DNA of 64,000 bases from Streptomyces xanthophaeus (lineage in GTDB: Bacteria; Actinomycetota; Actinomycetes; Streptomycetales; Streptomycetaceae), in the NCBI RefSeq assembly GCF_000725805.1, contig NZ_JOFT01000037.1, positions 1 to 64,000 on the forward strand. Reading direction: 5' to 3'. Of the stretch, positions 18,264 to 28,159 are shown piece by piece (positions within the stretch are counted from its first letter, which is position 1; the number at the start of each line of letters is the position of its first letter). Position numbers and translations under genes: made by a program. The notes beneath the pieces were generated by a model. The model saw only the letters and a list, made by a program, of their open reading frames with translations, was not told the origin of the DNA and did not search any database.

Positions 18264-19238
18264 ATGGCCACCGCCACCCAGACCGCCACCGAGACCACCG
18301 TCACCAGGATCGGCGGGCGCATCGGCGCCGAGATCGGCGGCGTCCGCCTCGGCGGCGACCTGCCCGCCGCCACCGTCGCCGAGATCCGCGCCGCCCTCCT
18401 CGCCCACAAGGTCGTCTTCTTCCGCGGCCAGGACCACCTCGACGAGGCCGGCCACGAAGCCTTCGCCCAGCTCCTCGGCGCACCTGTCGCGCACCCCACC
18501 GTCCCCTCCGCCGACGGCCGCTACGCCCTCGGCATCGACTCCCACCACGGCGCCCGCGCCAACCAGTGGCACACCGACGTCACCTTCGTCCCGGCCTACC
18601 CGGCCTTCTCCATCCTGCGCGCCGTCACCATCCCCCCGTACGGCGGCAACACCCTGTGGGCCAACACCGCCACCGCCTACTCCCACCTCCCCGAGCCGCT
18701 CCGCGCCCTCGCCGACGGCCTGCGCGCCGTCCACTCCAACGCCTACGACTACGCGGCCCTCAAGCCCGACGCGCTCCCCGAGGCCCTGGCCCAGTACCGC
18801 CAGGTGTTCACCTCCACCGAGTTCCTCACCGAGCACCCGGTGGTCCGCGTCCACCCCGAGACCGGCGAACGCACCCTGCTCCTCGGCAACTTCGTGCAGC
18901 GCATCCAGGGCCTCACCGGCCGCGACTCCCGCGTCCTCCTGGACCTCTTCCAGTCCCACGTCGAGAGCCCCGAGAACACCGTCCGCTGGCAGTGGCTGTC
19001 CGGCGACGTCGCGATCTGGGACAACCGCGCCACCCAGCACTACGGCGTGGACGACTCCGACGACCACGAGCGCACCCTGCGCCGGGTCACCGTCGACGGC
19101 GACGTCCCGGTCGGCCCCGACGGAGTCCCGTCCCGCCTGATCAGCCCCGAAGCCGTCCCGGACCCCGCCTTCGGCATCGCCTCGGGCGCCTCCACCGCCT
19201 CCGGCACCGATCCGGGCACCGCGCCCGAAGCCGCCTGA
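18264..19238 (+). CDS. TauD/TfdA-family alpha-ketoglutarate dioxygenase (sulfonate/sulfate-ester type)
   Basis: This 324-aa Fe(II)/2-oxoglutarate dioxygenase has the facial triad visible: WHTD with His103 and Asp105, and distal His259 in [11 protein letters not shown]. Arg270 or Arg273 (ERTLRR) is placed to bind 2-oxoglutarate. Family members hydroxylate the carbon next to S or O in taurine, alkanesulfonates or alkyl sulfates, releasing sulfite or sulfate. The presence of an FMN reductase, sulfonate-type importer and flavin monooxygenase downstream supports organosulfur use. GGGGAG precedes the ATG. Taurine versus alkylsulfate specificity cannot be told; the sequence feels closer to alkylsulfatase AtsK-type enzymes. 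Confidence 0.88.
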   Translation: MATATQTATETTVTRIGGRIGAEIGGVRLGGDLPAATVAEIRAALLAHKVVFFRGQDHLDEAGHEAFAQLLGAPVAHPTVPSADGRYALGIDSHHGARANQWHTDVTFVPAYPAFSILRAVTIPPYGGNTLWANTATAYSHLPEPLRALADGLRAVHSNAYDYAALKPDALPEALAQYRQVFTSTEFLTEHPVVRVHPETGERTLLLGNFVQRIQGLTGRDSRVLLDLFQSHVESPENTVRWQWLSGDVAIWDNRATQHYGVDDSDDHERTLRRVTVDGDVPVGPDGVPSRLISPEAVPDPAFGIASGASTASGTDPGTAPEAA

Positions 19239-19309
19239 CCGCACCGCACCGCCTGACCGCACCGCACCGCACCGCCTGACCGCACCGCACCCCCTGACCG
19301 CACCGCACC
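19233..19309. repeat. Tandem repeat between the dioxygenase and reductase genes
   Basis: Four units of about 18 bp based on GCCTGACCGCACCGCACC (the second carries an extra CGCAC; the fourth begins CC). The first unit overlaps the dioxygenase stop codon. It resembles slippage-prone spacer DNA rather than a regulatory site. Confidence 0.85.
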
Positions 19310-19379
19310 CCACCGCCCGGCCCCGACCGGAGCGCACCGCCCGCCGCCCAGCTCCCCGTACGACACCCAAGGAGCCCCC

Positions 19380-19940
19380 GTGCCCCACCTGCTCGCCATC
19401 ACCGGCAGCCCCTCCGCCCACTCCCGTACCGCCGTCGTCGCCGATCACGTGCTGCGCCGCCTCTCCCACGCCGGGTTCGAGACCTCGCACCTGTCCGTAC
19501 GCGACCTCCCCGCCGCCGACCTCCTCTCCGCCCGCCGAGGCGAGCCCGAGATACGCCGGGCGCTCGAAGCCGTCGCCGCCGCCGACGGGGTGGTCATCGC
19601 GACGCCGGTCTACAAGGCCTCCTACACCGGGCTGCTCAAGGCCTTCCTCGACCTCCTGCCGCAGGACGGCCTCGCCGGGAAGACGGTCCTGCCCCTGGTC
19701 ACCGGCGGCAGCCTCGCCCACGTCCTGACCATCGACTACGCCCTGCGCCCCGTGCTCGCCGCCCTCGGCGCCCGGCACGTCACCGCGGGCCGGTTCGTCC
19801 TGGACTCCTCCGTCGAACGCGGCACCGGCCCCGACCGCCTGCGCCCCGAGGCCGAACTGGACCTCTTCCAGGCCGTCGACGAGTTCGCCGAGGCCCTGCG
19901 GGCCACCCGGCTCCCCGCGCTCAGCTCCACCACTCCGTAG
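19380..19940 (+). CDS. NADPH-dependent FMN reductase (SsuE-like)
   Basis: This 186-aa flavodoxin-fold reductase has an N-terminal phosphate-binding loop ITGSPSAHSRTA (7-18), ATPVYKASYTGLLKAFLDLLP (about 75-95) typical of SsuE and ArsH-like reductases, and VLPLVTGGS. It would supply reduced FMN to the downstream DszA/NtaA-type monooxygenase. The start is GTG 19380 with AAGGAG upstream. Fifth-strand motifs and length match SsuE. High confidence in reaction type. Confidence 0.9.
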   Translation: MPHLLAITGSPSAHSRTAVVADHVLRRLSHAGFETSHLSVRDLPAADLLSARRGEPEIRRALEAVAAADGVVIATPVYKASYTGLLKAFLDLLPQDGLAGKTVLPLVTGGSLAHVLTIDYALRPVLAALGARHVTAGRFVLDSSVERGTGPDRLRPEAELDLFQAVDEFAEALRATRLPALSSTTP

Positions 19941-19981
19941 CCCGTCACCCTTCACCGCGTACGTACCGACAAGGATCCGCC

Positions 19982-21016
19982 ATGCCCGCTGCCTTCACCT
20001 CGACCACCACCTCCCGACGCCAGTTCCTCGCCCTCCTCGGCATCTCGGCGGCCGCGGTGAGCTGCGGCACGGCCACCGCCGGCGGCCCCGGATCCGGCAA
20101 GCAGGTCACCACCCTCAAGTACCAGGGCGCCGTGGGCGCGGTGACCCTTCCCGAACTCGCCGCCGACCTCGGATTCCTGGGCGGCGTCGGCCTGGAATGG
20201 GTCGGCAACACCATCAGCGGCCCGCAGGACATCCAGTCCGCCGCCACCGGCCAGACCCACTTCGGCAGCGCCTTCAACGGCGCCGTCATCAAACTCGCCT
20301 CCACCAAGGCGCCCATCAAGGCCGTCATCTCCTCCTACGGCTCCGACCAGCACTCCTACGGCGGCTACTACGTCCTGGAGGACAGCCCGATCCGCTCGGC
20401 CCGCGACCTGATCGGCAAGAAGGTCGGCATGAACACCCTCGGCGCCCACTACCAGGCGCTGCTCGACATCTACCTGAGCCGGGGCGGCCTCTCGAAGGCC
20501 GACGCCGGCAAGGTCGAGCCCCTCGTGGTGCCGCCCGTCAACACCGAGCAGTCCCTGAGGCAGAAGCAGATCGAGGTCGGCGTGCTCACCGGGGTGCTGC
20601 GCGACAAGGCCCTCGCGGTGGGCGGCATCCGCCCGCTGTTCACCGACGTGGAGCTGCTGGGCCCGTTCAGCGCCGGCACCTACATCATGACCGAGCGCTT
20701 CATCAAGCAGAACCCGGACACCGTACGGGCCTTCGTGACCGGCGTGGGCAAGGCCATCGACTGGTCCCGCTCCACTCCCCGCGAGGAGGTCATCGCGCGG
20801 ATGACGGAGATCGTCAAGAAGCGCGGCCGCAACGAGGACACCGCCACCTTGCAGTACTGGCACTCGTACGGGGTCGCCGAGGCGGGCGGCCGGATATCCG
20901 ACAAGGAGTTCCAGCTCTGGCTGGACTGGCTCGGCGAGCGCGGCGAGATCAAGCCGGGGCAGCTGAAGGCCGCCGACCTCTACACCAACGAGTTCAACGG
21001 CAACGGAAAGGGCTGA
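19982..21016 (+). CDS. ABC transporter substrate-binding lipoprotein (sulfonate type)
   Basis: This 344-aa binding protein of the SsuA/NMT1 class starts with a twin-arginine-like signal (TSRRQFLALLGIS, residues 10-22) and a lipobox with Cys near residue 28 (AAVSCG), so it should be an exported lipoprotein. The mature fold is recognisable from FGSAFNGAVIKLAS, DLIGKKVGMNTLGAHYQALLD and AGTYIMTERFIKQNPDTVRAFV. It precedes its ATPase and permease genes by 8 nt. The ligand is likely an alkanesulfonate or sulfate ester. Confidence 0.9.
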   Translation: MPAAFTSTTTSRRQFLALLGISAAAVSCGTATAGGPGSGKQVTTLKYQGAVGAVTLPELAADLGFLGGVGLEWVGNTISGPQDIQSAATGQTHFGSAFNGAVIKLASTKAPIKAVISSYGSDQHSYGGYYVLEDSPIRSARDLIGKKVGMNTLGAHYQALLDIYLSRGGLSKADAGKVEPLVVPPVNTEQSLRQKQIEVGVLTGVLRDKALAVGGIRPLFTDVELLGPFSAGTYIMTERFIKQNPDTVRAFVTGVGKAIDWSRSTPREEVIARMTEIVKKRGRNEDTATLQYWHSYGVAEAGGRISDKEFQLWLDWLGERGEIKPGQLKAADLYTNEFNGNGKG

Positions 21017-21024
21017 GGACCGCC

Positions 21025-21842
<818 letters not shown>

Positions 21843-21846
<4 letters not shown>

Positions 21847-22898
21847 GCACCGGAACCGAAACCCCCGCGCCCGCCGCCACCGTGGCCGGGACCGGAGCGG
21901 GCACAGCCACCTCCACCGGTGCGCCCCCGGCACCCCCGGCGAGGCGGCCGGAACCCGCCGCAGCACCCGCGGCACAAGCGGCAGCCGTGTCGGACGCAGC
22001 CCCCGCAGCCCCCGCACCCTCCGTACCGGATGCACCGGCGGCGCCCGCCGCACCCGCCGCCGCGCCCGCCGGGCAGCGGGGCCGGAGCGCCGGGAAGGGC
22101 GCCGCGCCCGCCCGGACGTCCTCCGTGGCCGCGACCCTGCTCCGGTGGCTGCGCGCCGCCCTGCTCCGGTCGGCGGCGGTCCTCGGCCTCCTCGCCGTGT
22201 GGGAGACCGCGCCCCGCCTGGGCCTGGTCGACGCCACCTTCCTGCCGCCGGTCAGCGAGGTCGCCGTCGCCTGGTGGGAGCTGCTGGGCGACGGACAGCT
22301 CGGCGAGCACGTCGGCGCCAGCCTCACCCGTTCCTTCGGGGGCTTCGCGATCGCGGTGGCCGTGGCGGTGCCCCTGGGCCTGCTGATCGGCTGGTACCGG
22401 CCGGTCGCGGCGTTCCTCGGCCCGTTGCTGGAGCTGTTCCGCAACACCGCGGCCCTGGCCCTGCTGCCGGTCTTCGTGCTCCTGCTCGGCATCGGCGAGA
22501 CCTCGAAGGTCTCGATCGTCGTCTACGCCTGCGTCTGGCCGATCCTGCTGAACACCATCAGCGCCGTCGGCAACGCCGACCCCACCCTCGTCCGGCTGGC
22601 CCGCTCGATGGACCTGTCCACCCCGAGGCTGTTCCAGAAGGTGATCCTGCCGTCCTCGGTGCCGACGATCTTCACGGGCATCCGGCTGGCCGGCGCCGTG
22701 TCCATCCTCGTCCTGGTGGCCGCCGAGATGATCGGCGCCAAGGCGGGCCTCGGCTACCTGATCAACGCCTCGCAGTTCAACTTCGCCATCCCGCAGATGT
22801 ACGCGGGCATCGTCACCATCTCCGCGATCGGCGTGGCCTTCAACCAGCTCCTGGTCACCGTCGAACGCCGCCTCAGCCTCTGGCGCGTACCGGCCTGA
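21843..22898 (+). CDS. ABC transporter permease (SsuC/TauC type) with Ala/Pro-rich N-terminus
   Basis: This 351-aa permease has a long N-terminal extension (about residues 1-95), a low-complexity Ala/Pro/Thr tail that is probably cytoplasmic and disordered. About six membrane segments follow, with the permease signature (EAA loop) around ARSMDLSTPRLFQKVILPSSVPTIFTGIRLAGA. The extension is much longer than in SsuC of other bacteria. It overlaps the ATPase gene by four bases. Confidence 0.93.
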
Positions 22899-22967
22899 CG
22901 CCCCGGCCGCCGTCACCCCCGGACGCGGCCCCCGCACCACCCCGGTACCTCACTCCAAGGAACAGAC

Positions 22968-24308
22968 ATGACCGCACCCCGGACCCTCCACCTCAACGCC
23001 TTCCTGATGAACGCCGGGCACCACGACGCCGCCTGGCGCCACCCGGACAGCAGCCCCGAACGCGTCACCGACCTGCGGTACTTCCAGGAACTGGCCCGCA
23101 CCGCCGAACGCGGGAAGCTCGACTCGATCTTCTTCGCCGACGGGCTCGCCCTCTGGGGCAAGGCCCGCTACAACGCCCTCGGCGGCTTCGAACCGCTCAC
23201 GCTGCTCTCCGCGATCGCCGCCGTCACCGAGCACATCGGACTCATCGCGACCGTCTCCACCACCTTCAACGAGCCCTTCCACACGGCCCGGAAGTTCGCC
23301 TCCCTCGACCACATCAGCGGCGGCCGGGCCGGCTGGAACATCGTCACCTCCGGCACCGTCGACGAGGCCCGCAACTTCAACCGGGACGAGCACCTCGAAC
23401 ACCGGGTGCGCTACGAGCGGGCCCGCGAGTTCCTGGAGGTCGCCACCAAGCTCTGGGACAGCTGGGAGGACGACGCGATCGTCCTCGACAAGGAGCGCGG
23501 CGTCTACGCCGACACCGACAGGCTCCACCCCGCCGCCCACCGCGGGGAGCACTTCCAGGTCGCGGGCCCGCTCAACGTGCCGCGTTCCCCGCAGGGGCAC
23601 CCGCTGCTCGTCCAGGCCGGTTCCTCCGAGGACGGCAAGGAGTTCGCCGCCCAGTACGCCGAGGCCGTCTTCACCGCCCAGCAGACCCTCGCCGACGGAC
23701 AGACCTTCTACAAGGACCTCAAGTCCCGCCTCGCCAAGTACGGCCGCACCGACGGGGACCTGCTGGTCCTGCCCGGCATCGCCCCCGTCATCGGCTCCAC
23801 CGAGGCCGAGGCCAAGGCCCTGGAGCAGCAGCTCACCGACCTCCAGGTCCCCGAGTACGGTCTCGCCCAGCTCTCCGGCATGCTCGGCACCGACCTCACC
23901 GGACTCCCGCTCGACGGCCCGCTGCCCGAACTCCCCGAGGAACGGGACATCAACGGCAACAAGAGCCGCTTCACCCTCGTCGCCGAGCTCGCCCGCCGCG
24001 ACGGCCTCACCCTGCGCCAGCTGATCGCCCGCCTCGGCGCGGGCCGCGGCCACCGGGTCTTCGCCGGCACCCCCGAGCAGATCGCCGACCAGCTGGAGCA
24101 GTGGTTCACCCAGGGCGCCGCCGACGGCTTCAACATCATGGCGCCCGTCCTGCCCACCGGCCTGACCGACTTCGTCGACCACGTCGTACCGATCCTCCAG
24201 CGGCGCGGGCTCTTCCGCACCGAGTACACCGGCCGCACCCTCCGGGAGAACTACGGCCTGCCGCGGCCCGCCAACCGCTACGCCGCCGCCGCGCTGGAGG
24301 GCGCATGA
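22968..24308 (+). CDS. NtaA/SnaA/DszA-family FMN-dependent monooxygenase
   Basis: This 446-aa luciferase-like two-component monooxygenase has family features in order: HLNAFLMNAGHHDAAWRHP, FFADGLALWG, STTFNEPFHTARKFASLDHISGGRAGWNIVTS and GHPLLVQAGSSEDGKEFAA. DszA and relatives use reduced FMN to oxidise C-S or C-N bonds (dibenzothiophene sulfone, nitrilotriacetate, sulfones). Here the reductase at 19380 likely supplies FMNH2. Its place in the operon points to desulfurisation of a sulfone or sulfonate. The start is ATG 22968 with AAGGA upstream. The true substrate is unknown. Confidence 0.92.
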   Translation: MTAPRTLHLNAFLMNAGHHDAAWRHPDSSPERVTDLRYFQELARTAERGKLDSIFFADGLALWGKARYNALGGFEPLTLLSAIAAVTEHIGLIATVSTTFNEPFHTARKFASLDHISGGRAGWNIVTSGTVDEARNFNRDEHLEHRVRYERAREFLEVATKLWDSWEDDAIVLDKERGVYADTDRLHPAAHRGEHFQVAGPLNVPRSPQGHPLLVQAGSSEDGKEFAAQYAEAVFTAQQTLADGQTFYKDLKSRLAKYGRTDGDLLVLPGIAPVIGSTEAEAKALEQQLTDLQVPEYGLAQLSGMLGTDLTGLPLDGPLPELPEERDINGNKSRFTLVAELARRDGLTLRQLIARLGAGRGHRVFAGTPEQIADQLEQWFTQGAADGFNIMAPVLPTGLTDFVDHVVPILQRRGLFRTEYTGRTLRENYGLPRPANRYAAAALEGA

Positions 24309-25876
24309 CCGGTCAGGTGACCGACGTCCTGGTCGTGGGCGGCGGACCGGCCGCCACCTGGGCCGCGCTGAAGGCCGCCGAGGCCGGGGCCCGGGTGGTC
24401 CTCGCCGACAAGGGCTACTGCGGGACGAGCGGAGCCACGGCCGCGGGCGGCACCGGCGTCTGGTACGTCCCGCCCGAACCCGCTGCCCGGGAGGCCGCCA
24501 TGGCCAGCCGGGAGGGCCTCGGCGGGTACCTCGCCGACCGGCGCTGGATGGCCCGGGTCCTCGACGAGACCTACCACCGGATGAACGAGCTGGCGGCCGC
24601 CGGCCGCTACCCCTTCCCCACCGGCCCCGACGGGCAGCCGCTGCGCGGCGGCCTGCAGGGACCGGAGTACATGCGGCGGATGCGCATCAGGATCCGCCGC
24701 GCGGGGGTCCGCGTCCTGGACCACAGCCCGGTCACCGAGCTGCTCACCGACGCGGACGGCGCCGTCGCGGGCGCGGCGGGCTACCGCCGCCAGGCCCGCG
24801 AGCCGTACCGGGTGCGTGCCGGGGCCGTGGTCCTCGCCACCGGCGGCTGCGCCTTCCTCAGCGGGGCCCTCGGCACCAACACCAACACCGGCGACGGGGC
24901 GCTCTTCGCCGCCGAGGCCGGGGCCGAGCTGTCCGGGATGGAGTTCTCCAACGCCTACGGGATCGCCCCCGAGGGGACCTCCGTCACCAAGACCGCCTTC
25001 TACACCTTCGCCACCTTCTACCAGGAGGACGGCAGCGTGCTGGAGGGCGCGGCCAGCCAGGGCGGCCGCTCGGCGATCGCCCGCGAACTGCTCACAGGGG
25101 CCAAGGTGTACGCGACGCTCGACCGGGCCGGGGAGCAGGAGCGGGCCGCGATGCGCCTGGCGCAGCCCAACTTCTTCCTCACCTTCGACCGGCTCGGCAT
25201 CGACCCCTTCACCGAACGCTTCTCCGTCACCCTGCTGGCCGAAGGCACGGTCCGCGGCACGGGCGGCATCCGGATCACCGCGGACGACTGCTCCACCGGC
25301 GTCCCCGGCCTGTACGCCGCCGGGGACGCGGCCACCCGCGAGGAGATATGCGGGGGCTTCACAGGGGGCGGCAGCCACAACGCGGCCTGGGCCATCTCCT
25401 CAGGCAGCTGGGCGGGCGCGGGCGCGGCCGGGTACGCCCGCGCCCTCGGTTCGGACCGGGCGGCGCACCGTACGGTCACCGGCGCGGGTGGCGCCGGACT
25501 GCGGCCCACGGGGGCCGCGGGCGGTGCGGGGGGCCACCGGGACGCGGTGGCCCTCGTACAGGCGCAGGTGCTCCCGTACGACAAGAACTACCTGCGGCAC
25601 GGGCGGGTGCTGGCCGATTCCCTGCGCGTCCTCGACGGGGCCTGGGCGGCGCTGCGGACGTCTCTGCACGGGGAGGGGGCCGACCTCGTCAAGGCCCGGC
25701 AGGCGGCGGCGATGACGGCCCACGCGCGGTGGATGTACACCGCCGCGCTCGCCCGCACCGAGAGCCGGGGGATGGCCAGGCGGCTGGACCACCCGGGGCA
25801 GGACCCGAAGCTGCACCACCGGATCACGGTGGGCGGCCTGGACCGGCCGTGGAGCCGGGCGGAGGTGGCGGCATGA
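24305..25876 (+). CDS. FAD-dependent fumarate-reductase/AprA-like flavoprotein
   Basis: This 523-aa flavoprotein of the succinate dehydrogenase/fumarate reductase/adenylylsulfate reductase superfamily has the FAD-binding VLVVGGGPAATWAALKAAEAG near the N-terminus, GTSGATAAGGTG, VLATGGCAFL and a late GLYAAGDAATREEICGGFTGGGSHN motif. It overlaps the preceding monooxygenase and the following ferredoxin genes by ATGA, so the three are co-translated. The pairing of an AprA-like flavoprotein with a two-cluster ferredoxin mimics AprAB, yet the operon is assimilatory. It may oxidise or reduce a released sulfur species or an organic intermediate. The activity is not predictable from sequence alone. Confidence 0.82.
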   Translation: MTGQVTDVLVVGGGPAATWAALKAAEAGARVVLADKGYCGTSGATAAGGTGVWYVPPEPAAREAAMASREGLGGYLADRRWMARVLDETYHRMNELAAAGRYPFPTGPDGQPLRGGLQGPEYMRRMRIRIRRAGVRVLDHSPVTELLTDADGAVAGAAGYRRQAREPYRVRAGAVVLATGGCAFLSGALGTNTNTGDGALFAAEAGAELSGMEFSNAYGIAPEGTSVTKTAFYTFATFYQEDGSVLEGAASQGGRSAIARELLTGAKVYATLDRAGEQERAAMRLAQPNFFLTFDRLGIDPFTERFSVTLLAEGTVRGTGGIRITADDCSTGVPGLYAAGDAATREEICGGFTGGGSHNAAWAISSGSWAGAGAAGYARALGSDRAAHRTVTGAGGAGLRPTGAAGGAGGHRDAVALVQAQVLPYDKNYLRHGRVLADSLRVLDGAWAALRTSLHGEGADLVKARQAAAMTAHARWMYTAALARTESRGMARRLDHPGQDPKLHHRITVGGLDRPWSRAEVAA

Positions 25877-26226
25877 TCGAACTGGTATCGGCGCAACGCT
25901 GCATAGCCTGCGACAAGTGCGTGGAGGTGTGCCCGACGGACGTGTTCGAGCGCGGCCCCGACGGGATACCGCTGCTGGTCCGGCAGGAGGACTGCCAGAC
26001 CTGCTTCCTGTGCGAGGCCAACTGCCCGGTGGACGCGCTGTTCGTGTCCCCGCTGACCCGCCCGCTGCCGCAGGACCCGGCCGTACGCGACGAGGCGGGG
26101 CTGGTGCGCCGGGGGCTGCTCGGCAGCTACCGGCGCGACATCGGCTGGGGGGAGGGTCGGACCCCCGGTGCGCTGCGGGCGGTCGGTCCCGCACTGGGCC
26201 CCGCGGCGCCGCCGATCATCTCCTGA
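25873..26226 (+). CDS. Two-[4Fe-4S] ferredoxin (AprB-like partner)
   Basis: A 117-aa protein. Eight Cys form two classical 4Fe-4S sites: Cys10-13-16-20 (CIACDKCVEVCP) and Cys41-44-47-51 (CQTCFLCEANCP). The remaining 60 residues form a tail without motifs. It begins inside the flavoprotein stop codon (ATGA) and is therefore its probable electron partner. It is the last gene of the sulfur operon, followed by a strong hairpin. Confidence 0.93.
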   Translation: MIELVSAQRCIACDKCVEVCPTDVFERGPDGIPLLVRQEDCQTCFLCEANCPVDALFVSPLTRPLPQDPAVRDEAGLVRRGLLGSYRRDIGWGEGRTPGALRAVGPALGPAAPPIIS

Positions 26227-26236
26227 GCGGGCGGGC

Positions 26237-26267
26237 GGCCCGCCGGAGCCAGGTGCTCCGGCGGGCC
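26237..26267. terminator. Strong terminator hairpin
   Basis: A perfect 13-bp stem, GGCCCGCCGGAGC and GCTCCGGCGGGCC, with a CAGGT loop. It lies 10 nt after the ferredoxin stop and before the end of the convergent oxidoreductase gene, so it probably terminates both. Confidence 0.8.
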
Positions 26268-26285
26268 GCTGCGCTGCGCGAGCCG

Positions 26286-27206
26286 TCAGACGGTCAGGAC
26301 GATCTTGCCGCGGGTGCGGCCCGCGGCGCTCAGCTCCCATGCCTTCGCGGCCTGTTCGAGCGGCAGGGCGTGCTCCACGTTCACCGTGAGCCGGCCCGAG
26401 TCCGCGAGTTCGGCCAGGAAGGTGAGGTCGGCGGTGTCGGGGCGCACCCACAGCTGGTGCGCGCCCTTGGCCGCGGCCTCGTAGTCGGCGATGGAGACGA
26501 CCCGGTCGCGCTCCTTGACCAGGGACTGGAGCACCTCCACGACGCCGTCCCCGTAGAAGTCGAGGCCCGCGTCGATGCCTTCGGGTGCGAGCTCCCGGAT
26601 GCGGTCGGCCAGCCCCTCCCCGTACAGGACGGGCTCGGCGCCGAGCGAGCGCAGGTAGTCGTGGTTGTGCGCGCCCGCGGTGCCGATCACGCGCAGGCCG
26701 AGGGCGACCGCGATCTGCACGCCGAGGGAACCGGTGCCGCCGGCCGCGGAGTGGATGACGACGGTCTCGCCGGCCCGGACCTTCACCCGGGTGAGTGACT
26801 GGTAGGCGGTGAGGCCGGCCAGCGGGATGCCCGCGGCCTGCTCGAACGTCAGCTCGCGGGGCTTGCGGGCGAGGGTGCGTACGGGGGCGGTCACCAGCTC
26901 GGCGTACGTGCCGAGCTCGACCCATTCCTTGCGGACGTAGCCGTAGACCTCGTCGCCGACGGCGTAGTCGAAGGTGTCCGGGCCGACGGCCTCGACGACA
27001 CCGGCCACGTCCCAGCCCGGTATGACCGGGTAGCGGACCTCCAGGATCGGGTCGAGGTATCCGGCGGCGAGCTTCCAGTCCACCGGATTGACCCCGGCGG
27101 CCTTGACGCGGACCAGGACCTCGCCCGGCCCGACCTTGGGCTCCGGTACGTCAACGAGGTTGAGTTCGGGGGAAGTTCCGTAAGCGTGGTACGTGATGGC
27201 CTTCAT
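26286..27206 (-). CDS. NADP-dependent quinone/zeta-crystallin-type oxidoreductase
   Basis: A 306-aa medium-chain dehydrogenase/reductase without the structural or catalytic zinc ligands, hence quinone oxidoreductase or enoyl-reductase type. The GroES-like N-terminal domain (VPEPKVGPGEVLVRVKAAGVNPVDWK) is followed by a Rossmann domain with IHSAAGGTGSLGVQIAVALG. ATG 27206 is chosen because GGGGAAG sits just upstream; an in-frame TTG four codons earlier would place that site inside the gene. Stand-alone gene; general detoxification is the likely role. Confidence 0.9.
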   Translation of the reverse strand: MKAITYHAYGTSPELNLVDVPEPKVGPGEVLVRVKAAGVNPVDWKLAAGYLDPILEVRYPVIPGWDVAGVVEAVGPDTFDYAVGDEVYGYVRKEWVELGTYAELVTAPVRTLARKPRELTFEQAAGIPLAGLTAYQSLTRVKVRAGETVVIHSAAGGTGSLGVQIAVALGLRVIGTAGAHNHDYLRSLGAEPVLYGEGLADRIRELAPEGIDAGLDFYGDGVVEVLQSLVKERDRVVSIADYEAAAKGAHQLWVRPDTADLTFLAELADSGRLTVNVEHALPLEQAAKAWELSAAGRTRGKIVLTV

Positions 27207-27259
27207 GATCTTCCCCAACAGGGGTCCGCGGGCCGCTATTCCGGCTTCCGCGGATTCCT

Positions 27260-28000
27260 TCAGGCGGGCAGCGTGTTGCGGTGCGAGCGCCGCCGGGCCG
27301 CGCTGAAGAGGGCCTGGATCTGCGCCCCGGACTGCTCGATGTCGTCCAGCGGGGAGGGGAAGGGCAGCCGCACGTCGCGGTGGCCGCGCCGCTCCTCCAG
27401 GCGCAGGGTGATCCCGTACCGGTCGAGGGCGACCGGCAGCGCGCGCACGACGGCGGCCGTGGGCAGCGGGTGGACCAGACGCAGCAGCAGGGTGACGAGG
27501 TCGGGGTGGTCGTCGAGGAGGTGGGTGAGCATCCCGGCCTCGTACGGGGCGAGCGGGTCGGGAGCGGCTTCGTCCAGTTCCTCCAGGCCGATGTGCGCGA
27601 TGCCCTCGTCGGTCTCCAGGACGGCCCGGCCGAACTCGATGCAGGTGCTCCCGTCGGGGTCGGGGGCGGCGCTGCCGTGCGGGTAGGGGGTGAGCATGCG
27701 GCCCAGGACGGTGACGCGGGCGCGCACCCGGTCCCGTACGGGGGTGGGGGCGATGTCGGTGAACTCCAGGCGGATCGCGGGGCGCTCCTCGCCGTCCCCG
27801 CCCGGTTCGGCGGGGTGCAGGTGCAGCCGGCCCATGGGGTCGCCGCCGTCGAGGTGGCGGACCTCGGTGTGCAGCCCGTCGGCCACCACGGTCATGGAGT
27901 GGGCGGCGGCCAGGACCGACCGGACCCGCTCGGCGTCGGTGGGCCGGTCGGCGGGCGCGGGGCGGGCGGCCGGGGTGGCAGGGTCACCGGACATGCGCAT
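27260..28000 (-). CDS. DUF2470 protein, iron-box controlled
   Basis: A 246-aa protein. It contains DUF2470 (about residues 15-95, RVRSVLAAAHSMTVVADGL...), the domain that forms the C-terminus of HugZ-type haem-degrading enzymes, joined to a split-barrel-like remainder with LVTLLLRLV. No signal peptide or membrane helix. A 19-bp DmdR1/DtxR-type iron box lies 28 nt upstream of the start, so it should be induced by iron starvation; a role in haem or siderophore iron handling is a reasonable inference. The first ATG is supported by GGAGAG six nt upstream. Confidence 0.8.
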   Translation of the reverse strand: MRMSGDPATPAARPAPADRPTDAERVRSVLAAAHSMTVVADGLHTEVRHLDGGDPMGRLHLHPAEPGGDGEERPAIRLEFTDIAPTPVRDRVRARVTVLGRMLTPYPHGSAAPDPDGSTCIEFGRAVLETDEGIAHIGLEELDEAAPDPLAPYEAGMLTHLLDDHPDLVTLLLRLVHPLPTAAVVRALPVALDRYGITLRLEERRGHRDVRLPFPSPLDDIEQSGAQIQALFSAARRRSHRNTLPA

Positions 28001-28027
28001 GCGGATCTCTCCGTAATCCCGAGAAGG

Positions 28028-28046
28028 TTAGGTATGCCTAACCTAA
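28028..28046. promoter_or_regulatory. Iron box (DmdR1/IdeR/DtxR operator)
   Basis: TTAGGTATGCCTAACCTAA matches the 19-bp actinobacterial iron box (TTAGGTTAGGCTAACCTAA) at 16 of 19 positions. It contains the perfect inverted repeat GGTTAGG/CCTAACC (from 28026). It lies upstream of the DUF2470 gene and also faces the divergent SepF-like gene 113 nt away. Confidence 0.9.
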
Positions 28047-28159
28047 CTCATCCGGGCTCTGGGAGGTACCCCGTCCTGCCTCGTGTCGTTGTTGGGCTGA
28101 ACGGGTGAAACGCGAGAGGATGGGCGGATGCACATGAAGCGCACGGCCGGGGCGGCCCG

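Noticed and set aside
19233..19309. Regulatory operator array before the FMN reductase
   Set aside because: Irregular unit length and simple CGCAC-rich composition without symmetry suggest slippage DNA rather than protein-binding sites.
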